Shown one piece after another: positions 54,308 through 64,000 of a DNA stretch of 64,000 bases. A program made the position numbers and the translations under genes. The notes beneath the pieces are model-generated. The model searched no databases, had not been told where the DNA came from, and saw nothing but the letters and a program-made list of their open reading frames with translations. Source of the DNA: Pseudocercospora fijiensis CIRAD86 (taxonomy: Eukaryota > Ascomycota > Dothideomycetes > Mycosphaerellales > Mycosphaerellaceae); the NCBI RefSeq assembly GCF_000340215.1, contig NW_006921534.1, forward strand, positions 3,301,198 to 3,365,197, written 5' to 3'. The first letter of the stretch is position 1; each line of letters starts with the position of its first letter.

Positions 54308-56801
54308 TTAAGCCGATGCTTTGTTGGTCAGGTAGAACTTCATATCATGCGATGGATGTCTATCAGAGCCAGTATCACTGTCGTCCGCTAGCTGTTCCAA
54401 AAGACTGAGGAATGGATCGTTCTCACTTTCGTGATTGCCCGATTCAGCACTGCCGCTGAATCCACTTGGCGTTTGCTGGTCCATGACCTGCCCGTGGTAT
54501 GTGCTATCATGTGATGTTTGGTTCTTCAGTGTGAGCGCAGATTGAATTGGGCTGAAGGCGAAGTTCGGCGTGACACTGCCTTGAAACAGTATGGGATTGT
54601 GCTCGTGTTCGTCGCCAGGTTCGTAGGTGCCATTCATCACGTCCGTAACCGCGACTTCTGGGACACTGCTTAGCGCCGTAGAGTGCTGTTCCTCGATCGA
54701 TTGTTGAAGCAACGTGTCCGTACCCGATCTTGGGGTTGGGTAAGGCAGCGATGAAGTCGATGAGCGTCTCTTCTTCGGCTTCCTCTCCACACCGGGTGCA
54801 TGAGACGGTGGCTGAGAAGGCACATGAGGAGCATAAGTGGTCTCCTGTAGCCACATGTCATGAGCGTTGAACATTTGATATCCTTCATTCAGCGAATCAG
54901 GAACAATGTCGGAGAATGTGACATGTGCCCCATCAATGTAACACCCTGGGTAGCGGTCGAAGAAATCCTCCATTTGGAAAACCGGCGAAAAGCGCATGGG
55001 ACTGCTCGCCAACGACTTTACAAGCTGAGCATGGCTTCCATAGACAGCTTGCAAAGTGTCTCTCTGATGCTGCACTCCGGACCATATCGCTCGCAGCTCC
55101 TGTAATTGATTCATCTCACGTGACAAAAAGTCAGCACTGTGACAGAAAGCATCGCCATCGCGATAGGAAAGGTAGTGAGCACCGTGCACATGGATTGTGC
55201 CCGCTGTGCATATTGCGTAGCCGACAAATGATGGCCAGTCTAGCAGTGATGTGTTCCTTCCAATCTCCACCAATTCGGCAATTGCGTTTGCATGTAAAAA
55301 GCACAGATTGGTGGCTTCTATTTGCCATGATTGATGCTGCGCTGAACCTGAAAGTTCAGCAAGATCGATGGGGAGAAATGGTCGATAGATCAAACAATGG
55401 ACTAAATGGTAAATGAGCTTGCTTAGCACAAGTGTTGAGCTGTCGTGAGATCCAAAGAGCGTATCAATCGATGTGAAGACTTCCTGTGTAGCCGCCGCCC
55501 AGTAGTCTACATCCGATCTGATCCTTGAAAGTGTAGACTGGGCGTGCCAGGGAAAGTGCGAGTCGCCCTTCACGCCACCGCCGGCTAGATAGCGATTGGT
55601 GACACCAAGAACTCGCACGATCTCAATGAGCATTGTACCACTTCCTTGTACTCCACTTGATACTCCTGACGCATATAGCAAGCTCGAGCCATGTGAGAAG
55701 AAGTTGCCATCTGCCAAAACTCGAGAGCCGGGTGGCTGCCACGCTGGCAATCTCAGATGAATCGAGTCGTCTGAGATAAGGGATGGGCGTTTCGAGCCAC
55801 TGACAGTAAAACGATCCATGAGATAGCATGTCCAGAAGAGTTTCCGACGTCCTTCCCGTTCTGAAGGCGCTATTCGAAGCTCGGCTGGAAGCTCCCGGTG
55901 AAGGTTTAGAGCAAAAGCCATGCTCACTGCATGGGTCAAGACCATATAACACCTCTTTCCCTTGCCATTCTGGAAGTTTGCCATCGCAAGCAGCAAAAGC
56001 GCCTGGAGGTTGTCAATGTTTGGCTCGTCGACATCGATTTGAGGCCTCGCACGCATTACGTAGTCCTGGCTGGAGCGCACAGCGCCACCGTAGCCTGCAC
56101 TGAGATGCGGAACATATCTGATGGCAACAGCGTGGATGGCATTTATTAGATACCCTGGTAGGCGACCGTCACGCAATCTTTGTCTTGTTGCTGTCTCGTC
56201 CAGAATGTAGTATGGCTTGTTGTGCAGGCGAGCAAAATACGTATCAAGCAGAGCGTCTGTAAAGGCTAGGGCCTCTCTTGCTGGAGGTGCTGGTTCAATC
56301 GGTATCGGTGCTGCCTTCAACTGCCGCCTCTCAGCATTTTTCGTGTCCTGACTGGGTGGCGATGTCGGCATCGTATCGCGTTCAGTAGTCCTAGGAGCAT
56401 CCTGCGGATCAGTTGCAGAGTTTGACGATTTTGCACATAGCGAGGCGTTTTTGTTCTCGTCCTTGAGACGCTTCTCTAAACCATTCACCCGCTTGAGCAG
56501 TGCCTCCAGCACGTCTGTCTTGGGACCACGCTTCTTAGGGATGGCATCGTATATACACGCACAGTTAAAGACGGAGCAAGCCTCGCAGCTGGGGTTCATT
56601 CTGTTGCATTTTATCTGCCGAGGCGTTAGCGGCAGGCTTGAGCCAAGAGGAGGCTGGCCGGTCAGGTGAGGATACCTTTCGCTTTCGACAACTCTTGCAA
56701 TTCATGGCCTCCTTCGGCTCGCCGCTTGGTTTCCTGACCGGCAGGCGCTCGATAGGCCTCGATATAGCCGCCAGATCGATGCTGTTCTGTGCAATTGCCA
56801 T
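54308..56801 (-). CDS. Zn2Cys6 transcription factor with fungal-specific domain (XlnR-like)
   Basis: Exon 1 (56801-56676) and exon 2 (56614-54308) are joined by a 61 bp intron (gtatcc...cggcag), giving 810 residues. The intron divides the zinc cluster; splicing gives NCKSCRKRK-IKCNRMNPSCEACSVFNCACIY, with Cys at 35, 38, 45, 52, 55 and 62. A coiled coil (DVLEALLKRVNGLEKRLKD) follows, then the Fungal_trans domain with DTYFARLHNKPYYILDE, ALLLLAMANFQNGKGKRCYMVLTHAVSMAFALNLHRE and EREGRRKLFWTCYLMDRFTVSGSKRPSL, a well-known pattern. The C-terminal third is low-complexity and acidic, presumably activating. It is a nuclear regulator of unknown targets; no neighbouring pathway is apparent. Confidence 0.93.
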
Positions 56802-57258
56802 CGTTGTGCTGTCACCGAAACGGCATGTTGGTGAGGTAGAGAAGCATTACGGACGGCGAAGAGCTGCAGAAGAGAGAGCAACAAGGACAAGCAACAGGTA
56901 GGGGAGCTTGGATGGTTCAGTGATGTCGCATCGCTGTGGAGCCGGTACGCCATAGCGTGACTGTTCATTTCATTAACTCAAGTCTCATGAAGAGGAAGGT
57001 CGCAGGCACGAGAACGCGGGGACGTGCAGGGCTTCGCGGCCTTCGCCTCAGCAGCTGGAGCCGCTTGGAGCCTTGGACCTGATGGATGTGCATTTAACCA
57101 TGCATCACGAACCGAGCACACGGCAGACGCTAGTCGGGCGAGAGCCACACATCCATGGGCAATAATATGCCGGCCGCAAGAGCGAGGGGAGGGAAGGGAA
57201 GGGTGTGCGTGTGCGTGTGCGGGTGCGTGTGCGGGTGCGGGTGCGTGTGCAAGATCCT

Positions 57259-57291
<33 letters not shown>

Positions 57292-57529
57292 ACCCACCAC
57301 GAGGCCCGGAGGAGAGGCAGATTGCAGCGCGAGGCCCGCCAGATGTATATTGGGCCAGCGGGCAGCGGTGAAGATCAATTGGCCCATCGAAGAGCCGCCT
57401 GGCTGGCCATGCAAGCGAAGTCTCCCGGTTTTTTCTGGAACGATCCTAGCCCTGTTCTGTTTACCCGTGCGCGGGTGACGGGCACATCCCTTTGTAAAAC
57501 TCGTCCGCTCGGAGCGTTCGTCGGCTAAA
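56802..57529. other. Intergenic region leading into transposon-rich DNA
   Basis: Holds the promoter of the C6 factor at 56801, then normal-composition sequence to about 57530. It contains tandem repeats described separately and no gene I can support; open frames here arise from those repeats. Confidence 0.45.
57198..57300. repeat. GTGTGC/GGGTGC minisatellite and CCCACCG array
   Basis: From 57198 to about 57252 the hexamer gtgtgc alternates with gggtgc (about nine units). A short unique stretch follows, then ccgccca repeats about four times from 57262 to 57287, ending in cacccaccac. Both are simple arrays next to the repeat boundary. Confidence 0.85.
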
Positions 57530-60500
57530 CAGGCATTCCACCCTGTAGTATCTATATACTTAGCAATTAGTGTAGCGCCTTGCAGGTGAATAATAAGGAG
57601 TCTATTAGACTCGTTTAGTATATAACTATGCCTCTTCTAGTGCCGCCGCCTTCGGAGGTAGGATTCTAACTCCTAAAGGTTTAAACCGTAAAGTTAAACA
57701 CGCTTATTTAGTACTAGCAAATAGACCGCTTTATAGCGACTATCGCTAATATAGAAGAAGCTAATAAAGAAGATAACGAAGGGTAGTTATAGTAGGTAGA
57801 TAAGGCCTTTACTAATCTAATTAAGTATAATAAGTATCTATACTCGTCGATAGCGGATCTAGTTATTAAACCGGTGTCTATTACAGCGCCTCGAGGGTTA
57901 GATTAGGAGCTATATATTGCTAGAAATAAGGCCGATATTAAGGCTATTAGCGTTAATAATAGGGTAGGCGGCCTATATTATCTAGCGGAAGACGATAAGA
58001 ATAAGATACCCTTTAAACTACTATAGGGGACTAAGTATAAGCGAAAGTTGAATTTGCCTTTATACCTATAAGGCGACTTGTTAAAGGTTAATAACGTATA
58101 GTATAAGTTCTTCTACTTATTATAAACCGACGAGGTTATAAACTAGCTAGTTAAGTATACTAATAAGTATATAGAGACTCGAGAAGAGTTTAAACTAGAC
58201 TTATCTAGAAATCTACGGATCGATAGTAAAGAGTAACCGCAGATCTTCGTATTCGGATATCTATAAAAACTAGTAGGGCGTAAAGATATAATAATCTTCG
58301 TAGCCCTAATCGTCTATATATCTATAATCTAAATAGACGACAAATCGGACTACTAAAGAGACGACAAATACTAGCCTATCTATTTAATCGCTAAATATAT
58401 AAGTAAGTAGCGCTTTCGATAAATTAAGGCCGCTTTATAGTATAGAAGTCCTATTCTAAGAGGGTCTAGTTTGCCTACGTAGGCGTAGATCTTGCTATTA
58501 GTAGACCTATTATAAGAGAGGTTTAAGACTATCGTTATACCTAGTACTAACTTATCGATCGACGAGTCTATAATCCGCTTTATAGGACGATCTAGCTATA
58601 TTATAATAATGCGAGGCAAGCCTATACTAATTAGATACTATGTCCTTTGCCTATACGAGGGTAGATACCTATATTCCTTCTTATTCTCGAGCCCTCGAAA
58701 GTAATACTCTTAGGAAGCCGAAACGGACGAATTCGTAACTAGGGTTCTCGAGAGGTATATTATCGTCCGCGAAAAGTCTATAATCGCTAAAATCGCCGAG
58801 CGCGCGAAGGAGAGTAATAAGAGGCGTCGAGATAGGCTTAATAAGCTTACTAGGGGTAGTAGTTATAATAAATTAAGTAGTATCTACGAGGTTAATAAAA
58901 TAAAGGTCGACTTCTACGTATCTACCTCGAGAGGCGCTAACAATACGGAAAGCGCCGTAAGCGAGCCTAGTAGCATATAACCGACTAACTACGCCTATAG
59001 ACTCGATCTTAGCGTATAGCTAAGTCCGCTAAGGGTCGCTATCCTTCGACTCTTATTATAACTCCCTTTCTAGATATACTTCTTCTACGTCTATATAGAC
59101 AATTTATTTAATAATATAGTCCTATTCGCTATACTAAAGCATCTCGGTATTGCTACGAGCGGCACTATACGATCCGGCTCCTTATCGTAGCCTTAGAGAG
59201 GCGCTAAATTCGAGAAACTAGGTTAGGTTCTAAAGAACGGGATAAGGAAGAAATCGACCTTTATACTACTCGAATATAAGACGACTCGTTTCCTATTCGA
59301 TACACTTATATATAAGGTAATTTACGGTATAGCGGCGATCGTCTAGTAGGACAGAAATCTCGTTTAGTTCCTTACGAATACTATCGACCCCTAAAGCTAT
59401 AAAACTCGTATATAGGTACGCCTACGAGCCTATAATAACACCTTTATCGATACCTACGTACAACCTTACTAGAAAGCAGAACGAGAACCTAAACAAATTC
59501 CGAAGATCGCGGCACTCTATAATAATTATATAGGCGATATAGATATCTACGATTAACTCCGGTTCTACTATTCCTCTTAGTATAAGTCGAGGAAGGGATA
59601 GTACCTGCTATTCTACTTCCTTCTCGACGTAGCTATTATTAACGTATTTATACTTCTTCGAGGCGATAAGAAGAACAAGGACTTTACTTACTAAAGAGAG
59701 TTTCGAGTTAAACTAGCGTAGCAAATAGTTTAGAAGGCATAGAGTAAGAAGAATACTCGCCTTGCCGAAGAGGCCGTAGTAAAGGCTCTTTATACACTAA
59801 CTCCGCTACCCCCTCGAAACTACGGCTAGTTTATCGTAGGTTATACCTATAATAGCAGTAGAAGAAGATCCAAACGCTATTAGATTAGGAAAGGTAATAG
59901 CTTGCCTATAGCGGAAGAGAAACGACGCCTCGAGCGTAGTAGAAAGGCAGTCTACGTAATAAAGCCTCTATTACCTAAGTAGCGCTACTATCTCTATAAG
60001 TACGTAAGAACGGCCTAGCAATTCAAATAGTAGCCTATTAATAAGCGCAGTAAGCATAAGACAACTAAGATGTATATCTACTACGGTCCTATTACTATCT
60101 ATAGAGCCTACGAGGTTATATAGTATAACTAGCCTAATCTATATAACTTCTTTAAGAGTTAGGAGCCTAAGCAATCTTCGACTACTACTAACAATTAATA
60201 ACCTTCGCCGCTACCGCTATATTCGACTCCTAAAGAGCGTAGGTTAAGCACTATTACTTTACGAGCGAGGCAATTGTCGCTTCTAACTAACTAACCCTTA
60301 ACTCGAGCGCCTTAAACTCTACCCTCTTAATAACTATTGCCTTACTTCGAGAGCCTTCTTTAACTACTAGCAACTCCTTAGCCTCCTTCTATAGAAGGTT
60401 TATATAAGAAGGGTTATGTCAGCAGATAGATAGGGTAGTAGTAAATCAGTTTAGTATTCGATAGAGCTCTAGGAGGAGAGGGAGAAAGGCAGGAGAGTTG
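57530..60500 (+). mobile_element. PiggyBac-like DNA transposon remnant, RIP-mutated
   Basis: RIP composition begins sharply near 57530. A + strand frame with many TAG/TAA stops keeps piggyBac (DDE_Tnp_1_7) features: SIDESIIRFIGRS near 58550-58600, in which the DES is the catalytic-acid region; MRGKPILIRYYVLCLYEG; YIDNLFNNIVLFAILKHLGI; and YNNYIGDIDIYD near 59520, matching the MxGVDxxD pattern. A TTAA target duplication or terminal repeats could not be found, so the exact ends are approximate. The element cannot encode a working transposase. Confidence 0.75.
58160..60200 (+). pseudogene. PiggyBac-type transposase remnant
   Basis: Conserved blocks listed for the element lie in one + strand frame over about 2 kb, broken throughout by RIP stops. 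A Cys-rich C-terminal finger, present in many piggyBac transposases, is not recognisable; near 60070-60110 the frame reads KTTKMYIYYGPITIYRAYEVI, where RIP has probably turned Cys and His codons into Tyr. Confidence 0.65.
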
Positions 60501-61780
60501 GCCTAACGCTAAGCACTAAGCCCTGCCTAAGGCATTAAGACCCTAGCTTCACTCGGCCTAGTTACATGCCAATTACGTATAGCCTCTTTAGCCCTAATAT
60601 ACGCTTCCCTTCTAAAGGCCGCGCCCTCGTAGCCGGTCTTTGTTCTAGTCTCAACCCCTATTGCTGCTAACTTAGTAGGTCTAATAAGCCGCTCAGTCCG
60701 CGCTAAATTAAACACTTAACTACCTGATTATGTAACTATGTCAAACCTTACCTTCTAATACAATATCCAACTCTAACTGCGCTATCCCTATATATAATAA
60801 ACTATAAAGTAATATATATCTACAAGAATTAAGGGCCTTCGACTAATTACAATACGAGCGCGTCTTCCCTACTATAATAGGTAGACGTACGAGGTATTGC
60901 AGCCCTACCTCCGCTCTGCGTAATGTCGTACCGAGTTCTTTGCGTCTACTCTTAAAAGACCTAGCTATATCCGCTTCCGAGGGTTGTTCTTATCGTTACG
61001 AGGGCTATTATTGTTCGTGGTTTCGCTAGCCCTAATTGGCTAGGTTTAGTAGCCTTTAATTGTTAATCTTATCTTATCTTTTCCGAAAAAACACAGCTCG
61101 TCTAGTTTCTATAGGTAAAGGCTATTATAAGTATAGTAGTAGAGGTTCGCCTCGCTTAAAGGGTTAGATAGATCGAGGAGTAACCTATTATCCGCAAGAT
61201 CGACCCCGGCTAGCTTAGCTCTATAGTTTTGCCCTTAGTTAGTCTATTAGTCGCTTAATCTTTTAACTTAGTTAAAGTTTTGACTTAGCTTTAAAGTTTT
61301 GATTAAACCCTTAATAGGCTCAATCTTTTAACTTAGCTAGTGCAGTGCCTTAGGCTCGTAGTATAGGTAAGGTTATACCTACGGCGTAGCGACAATAGTA
61401 AGTAATGTTAACAATAGCGGCGCTAGTCGTCTTAGCGCTAACTTTACCTTGCTTTTAATTTCCTTCTTCGACTAACAATACACTTAGTAACACCGTTACT
61501 AACATAGCCGCGTTAGCCGCCGGCGCACTGCTAGCTCGTAGCGCGACACTATTACCTTTATTACTGTTATTCGTACGCGCGCGCGCGTCGCCCTTGTTAA
61601 ACGCTTAGGTCTCGAGGCCTCGATAGAATAAAGAATAAGAGGGGGACCTATAGGGCGCATTAGGGAAGAGGTAGAATCCTTAAAAGAGTAGGCAATTAGT
61701 TGACGCGTCGTAGTGCGCCTAGTGTAGTCTTATTGTCCTTTGTTACTAACAATTGCTTGCCTCTAATTAGTTAGTTAATA
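60501..61780. repeat. RIP-affected DNA between piggyBac and Gypsy bodies, possible LTR
   Basis: No gene is supported. Part of 60500-60780 looks less mutated than its flanks, giving one short minus-strand frame (60527-60715) without a recognisable domain. Because the Gypsy coding region ends near 61850 on the minus strand, its 3' LTR should lie in about 60800-61790; I could not identify LTR ends. A cccccgggg-type word near 61795 may be the polypurine tract. Confidence 0.45.
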
Positions 61781-64000
61781 GTACCCCGGGGGTAGCATTG
61801 TCCTAGGCTTAGTAGTAACATTATAGGCACTATAAGCTCTTAGCCTTCTTCGTATTCTTTACGCTAGTCTAATACTTATCTAACAACTTAGTTATATCCT
61901 TAAACGAGTCTTCAGCCTCCTATAAGTCCTATTCAGGTAAATAGCCTTGCTATCTTAACAGGTACTCCTTCTTGCCTTGCCTAGTCCGGTGCTTTAGAAT
62001 ACGTTCTATAGACTATAGTTCCTTACTATCCGCTAGTATGTCTTTATGTTTAGCAGGGGCTTCTTTATTAGAGTCTCCGCGGTAGTAGTATAGTTTAAGG
62101 AGGGAGATATAGAAGGTGTTATAGATAGTATAGTATAGTAGGAGCTATAACTAGTAGGCCTATACGGAGGAGCCCTTAACTTCTCGAATGCGGAATAGAC
62201 TAATGTATCTTAGTGCGAGCTTAGGCCTTGTTTTGCTATTAGGGGATAGGTGCTTGCGGATACGGAGGTTCTTAGTGCTTAGTATAACTATGTCGCCTTG
62301 CTTAAAGGTTATCGGTATGTAGTGTTTGTCGTAATTAGCCTTCTAATAGGCCTAGGCCTTCGCTAGTTTGTTAGCTATCTTAGCGTAAATCTCTCGCATC
62401 TTTTAAACCCTCTTAATAGCCGCTAGTGTCTTAGGTGTTAGTACTTAACACGCTTCCCTTTCCTTGCGCTCGGCCTCGAGCGATAGGGGGTCTTATAGTA
62501 GCGTAGGGTTGCTTCCTATTATAGCGAAGTAAGGTAACACCTTAGTAGATAAGTAGACACTATTATTGTATACGAATTCGGCTAGTTATAGGAGGTTAAC
62601 CTAGTTATTAGGGTTCTTATTAATATAGCTGCGTAGGTACTGCTGCAGCGTAGCATTCTGCCTTTCGGTCTAACTATCTATTTGTAAATAGAATGCTATA
62701 GATAGGCGATGCTTAAGTCTTAGCTGCAGGCAAATCTCACTCTAATAGTAAGATGTGAATGTCGGGCCTCGATCGGAGACTATCCCCTTAGGGGTTCCCT
62801 AATAGCTATAGAAGATGTTGCTCTATAGCGACTTAGCTAGGTTAATAGCCGTCTAATCCTTTCGGATAGGAATGTAACGAGCGCCCTTAGTAAACCGATC
62901 TACGACAACTAGGATAGCATTATACACATCCTTACTGCCCCTACGCTTAGTAGGCGGGAGACCTGTAATAAAATCCATTGTAAGCTTAGCAAATAGCTTC
63001 TTTAGAACAGGGAGTGAAGACAACTCGCTAAATAGTAAGTACTTTAGTGCTTTGACTCGTTAACATACAGCATACGTATTTACGTAGTCCTTTATGTCCC
63101 GCTTACTATTTAGCTAGTAGTATATGCGCGATAGTAACTCGTACGACCTCTCTGTACTATAGTAACCGGCAAGCTTACTATTATAGTGTCGCTTAAGAAG
63201 CTCTTATCGGATCGAATGCTCGGCAGGGACATAGAGCCTGCCCTTATAGCGCAAATAGCTATTAGCATCGATCGACCAATTCTTGCTAGATCTAGTCTTA
63301 CGGCCACTTCTAAGCTGATCTATACGAGCAGTAGCAAAAGCGTCCCTTTGCTAAGCACGTAATAGCTTATCTATAAACGCTCGTCTATCCCCTTCTGCAA
63401 GTTCGCTTAATAGCACTCTCGCTGTCTTGCGTAGTACGTACTATATATATCTAGTAGCACTAGTAGCCGGATCAACTATATTAGTGCTTTAATCGCTATT
63501 ACTATATATAGCGATATCGACTAGGGAGTTATTATAACTTCTCCTATCTGTGTCCTTAGCCTTTGCCTTAACACGTACTATTAATATAGCAAGAGTATTA
63601 ACATGCTTTAAGCCGTCGCGGAGTCCGGTAAGCCGCTTATCCTACGCTTGCTTATTAATAATACGGGCTATAGCAATCTTATACTATAGGGTTAGAAACA
63701 ATAAATTGATAGATTGCTAAGTCCCGCTATCGTAATTAGGTCGCCTCGATAGGCTATTAGTAGGGTTACTTACGCCTAGCCGATATAACACATCAAAATC
63801 AAACCTAGCGAGGTAGATGGCCTATCTAGCCTATCGACCTATAACTCTAGTAACCTTAGTGATGCTACGGAGGTTGTTATAGTCTGTATAGACCTATATC
63901 GTATATTAGGCCCTATCGAGGTAATGCCTCTAATACTTAAAGGCCTCGACAATAGCTAAGAGCTCTTGCTCGTAGGTCTCGTAGCGACGCTTAGCATTAA
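61781..64000 (-). mobile_element. Ty3/Gypsy chromovirus LTR retrotransposon, partial and RIP-mutated
   Basis: Reading the minus strand from the right edge: RNase H (ETYEQELLAIVEAFKY, then a RARFDFDVLYRLG-like stretch) at ~64000-63780; integrase (MDFITGLPPTKRRG, DRFTKGARYIPIR, GTPKGIVSDRGPTFTS, TERQNATLQQYLR) at ~62980-62600; and a chromodomain (SIERILKHRTRQGKKEYLLR, then GYLPE) at ~62010-61900. Order RNase H-integrase-chromodomain defines a chromovirus. Stops from RIP interrupt all domains. The reverse transcriptase, gag and 5' LTR lie beyond the window's right end. Confidence 0.85.
61870..64000 (-). pseudogene. Gypsy pol remnant: RNase H, integrase, chromodomain
   Basis: One minus-strand frame with many in-frame TAG/TAA, most of them where CAG/CAA/TGG is expected. 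Catalytic acidic residues of integrase (DRFTKG and SDRG) are still readable. The protein is not expressible in this copy. The left part (RT) is outside the window. Confidence 0.8.

Noticed and set aside
57105..57528. Several overlapping Arg/Val/Cys or His/Thr/Pro repeat frames on both strands
   Set aside because: They arise from the tandem GTGTGC and CCCACCG arrays and read open in all frames.
60527..60715. 62-codon minus-strand frame in repeat DNA
   Set aside because: Too short, no domain, bounded by RIP sequence; reported only as part of the repeat.

Overview
This window is a filamentous ascomycete (Pezizomycotina) chromosome segment, most likely a dothideomycete. The evidence is short 46-96 bp introns with GT/CTAAC-like/AG signals in most genes, Zn2Cys6 transcription factors, a fungal Hv1 proton channel, a secreted GH25 lysozyme, and repeats carrying a strong repeat-induced point mutation (RIP) signature. 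In those repeats CpA/TpG is largely replaced by TpA, so former CAG/CAA codons read as TAG/TAA stops. Species-level placement cannot be made from the sequence alone.

Layout: 1 to ~1395 is RIP-degraded repeat. About 2.5-34.9 kb is a gene-dense housekeeping block: a vacuolar Ca2+/H+ exchanger, a C6 regulator, a small secreted peptide, an interrupted tRNA-like element, a peroxisomal 4CL-like acyl-CoA ligase, the splicing factor Rds3/PHF5A, an unknown protein, an amidohydrolase, the Fe-S assembly reductase Tah18, an RRM/RGG protein, ETF-beta, a RING protein, the mitochondrial protease Oma1, an amidase, cytosolic Met-tRNA synthetase, and a divergent copper transporter/ferric reductase pair followed by a small membrane protein. 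At 36484-39729 a Mutator-like element (MULE) with ~55 bp inverted repeats and a perfect 10 bp target duplication has split a non-coding region upstream of a disordered-protein gene. About 40.0-56.8 kb is again genic: disordered protein, XanA-like dioxygenase, MFS transporter, Pab2-like RNA-binding protein, GH25 lysozyme, Hv1 proton channel, a RUS/DUF647 gene with an apparent frameshift, a steroid 5-alpha-reductase-like protein, and a second C6 regulator. From ~57.5 kb to the end the window is RIP-mutated transposon: a piggyBac-like relic on the + strand, then a Ty3/Gypsy chromovirus on the - strand running off the right edge.

Functional links: the Ctr copper transporter and the ferric/cupric reductase share an 883 bp divergent promoter and plausibly form a metal uptake pair. 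The other neighbours look like ordinary mixed housekeeping genes rather than a biosynthetic cluster. Exon boundaries come from reading splice signals and keeping conserved motifs in frame; no alignment or transcript data were available. I did not find a convincing undescribed multi-gene system. The most informative signals are the precisely bounded MULE with unmutated termini, the Hv1 channel, the RUS frameshift, the start-codon-bearing 18 bp repeat in the amidohydrolase and the interrupted tRNA-like locus.
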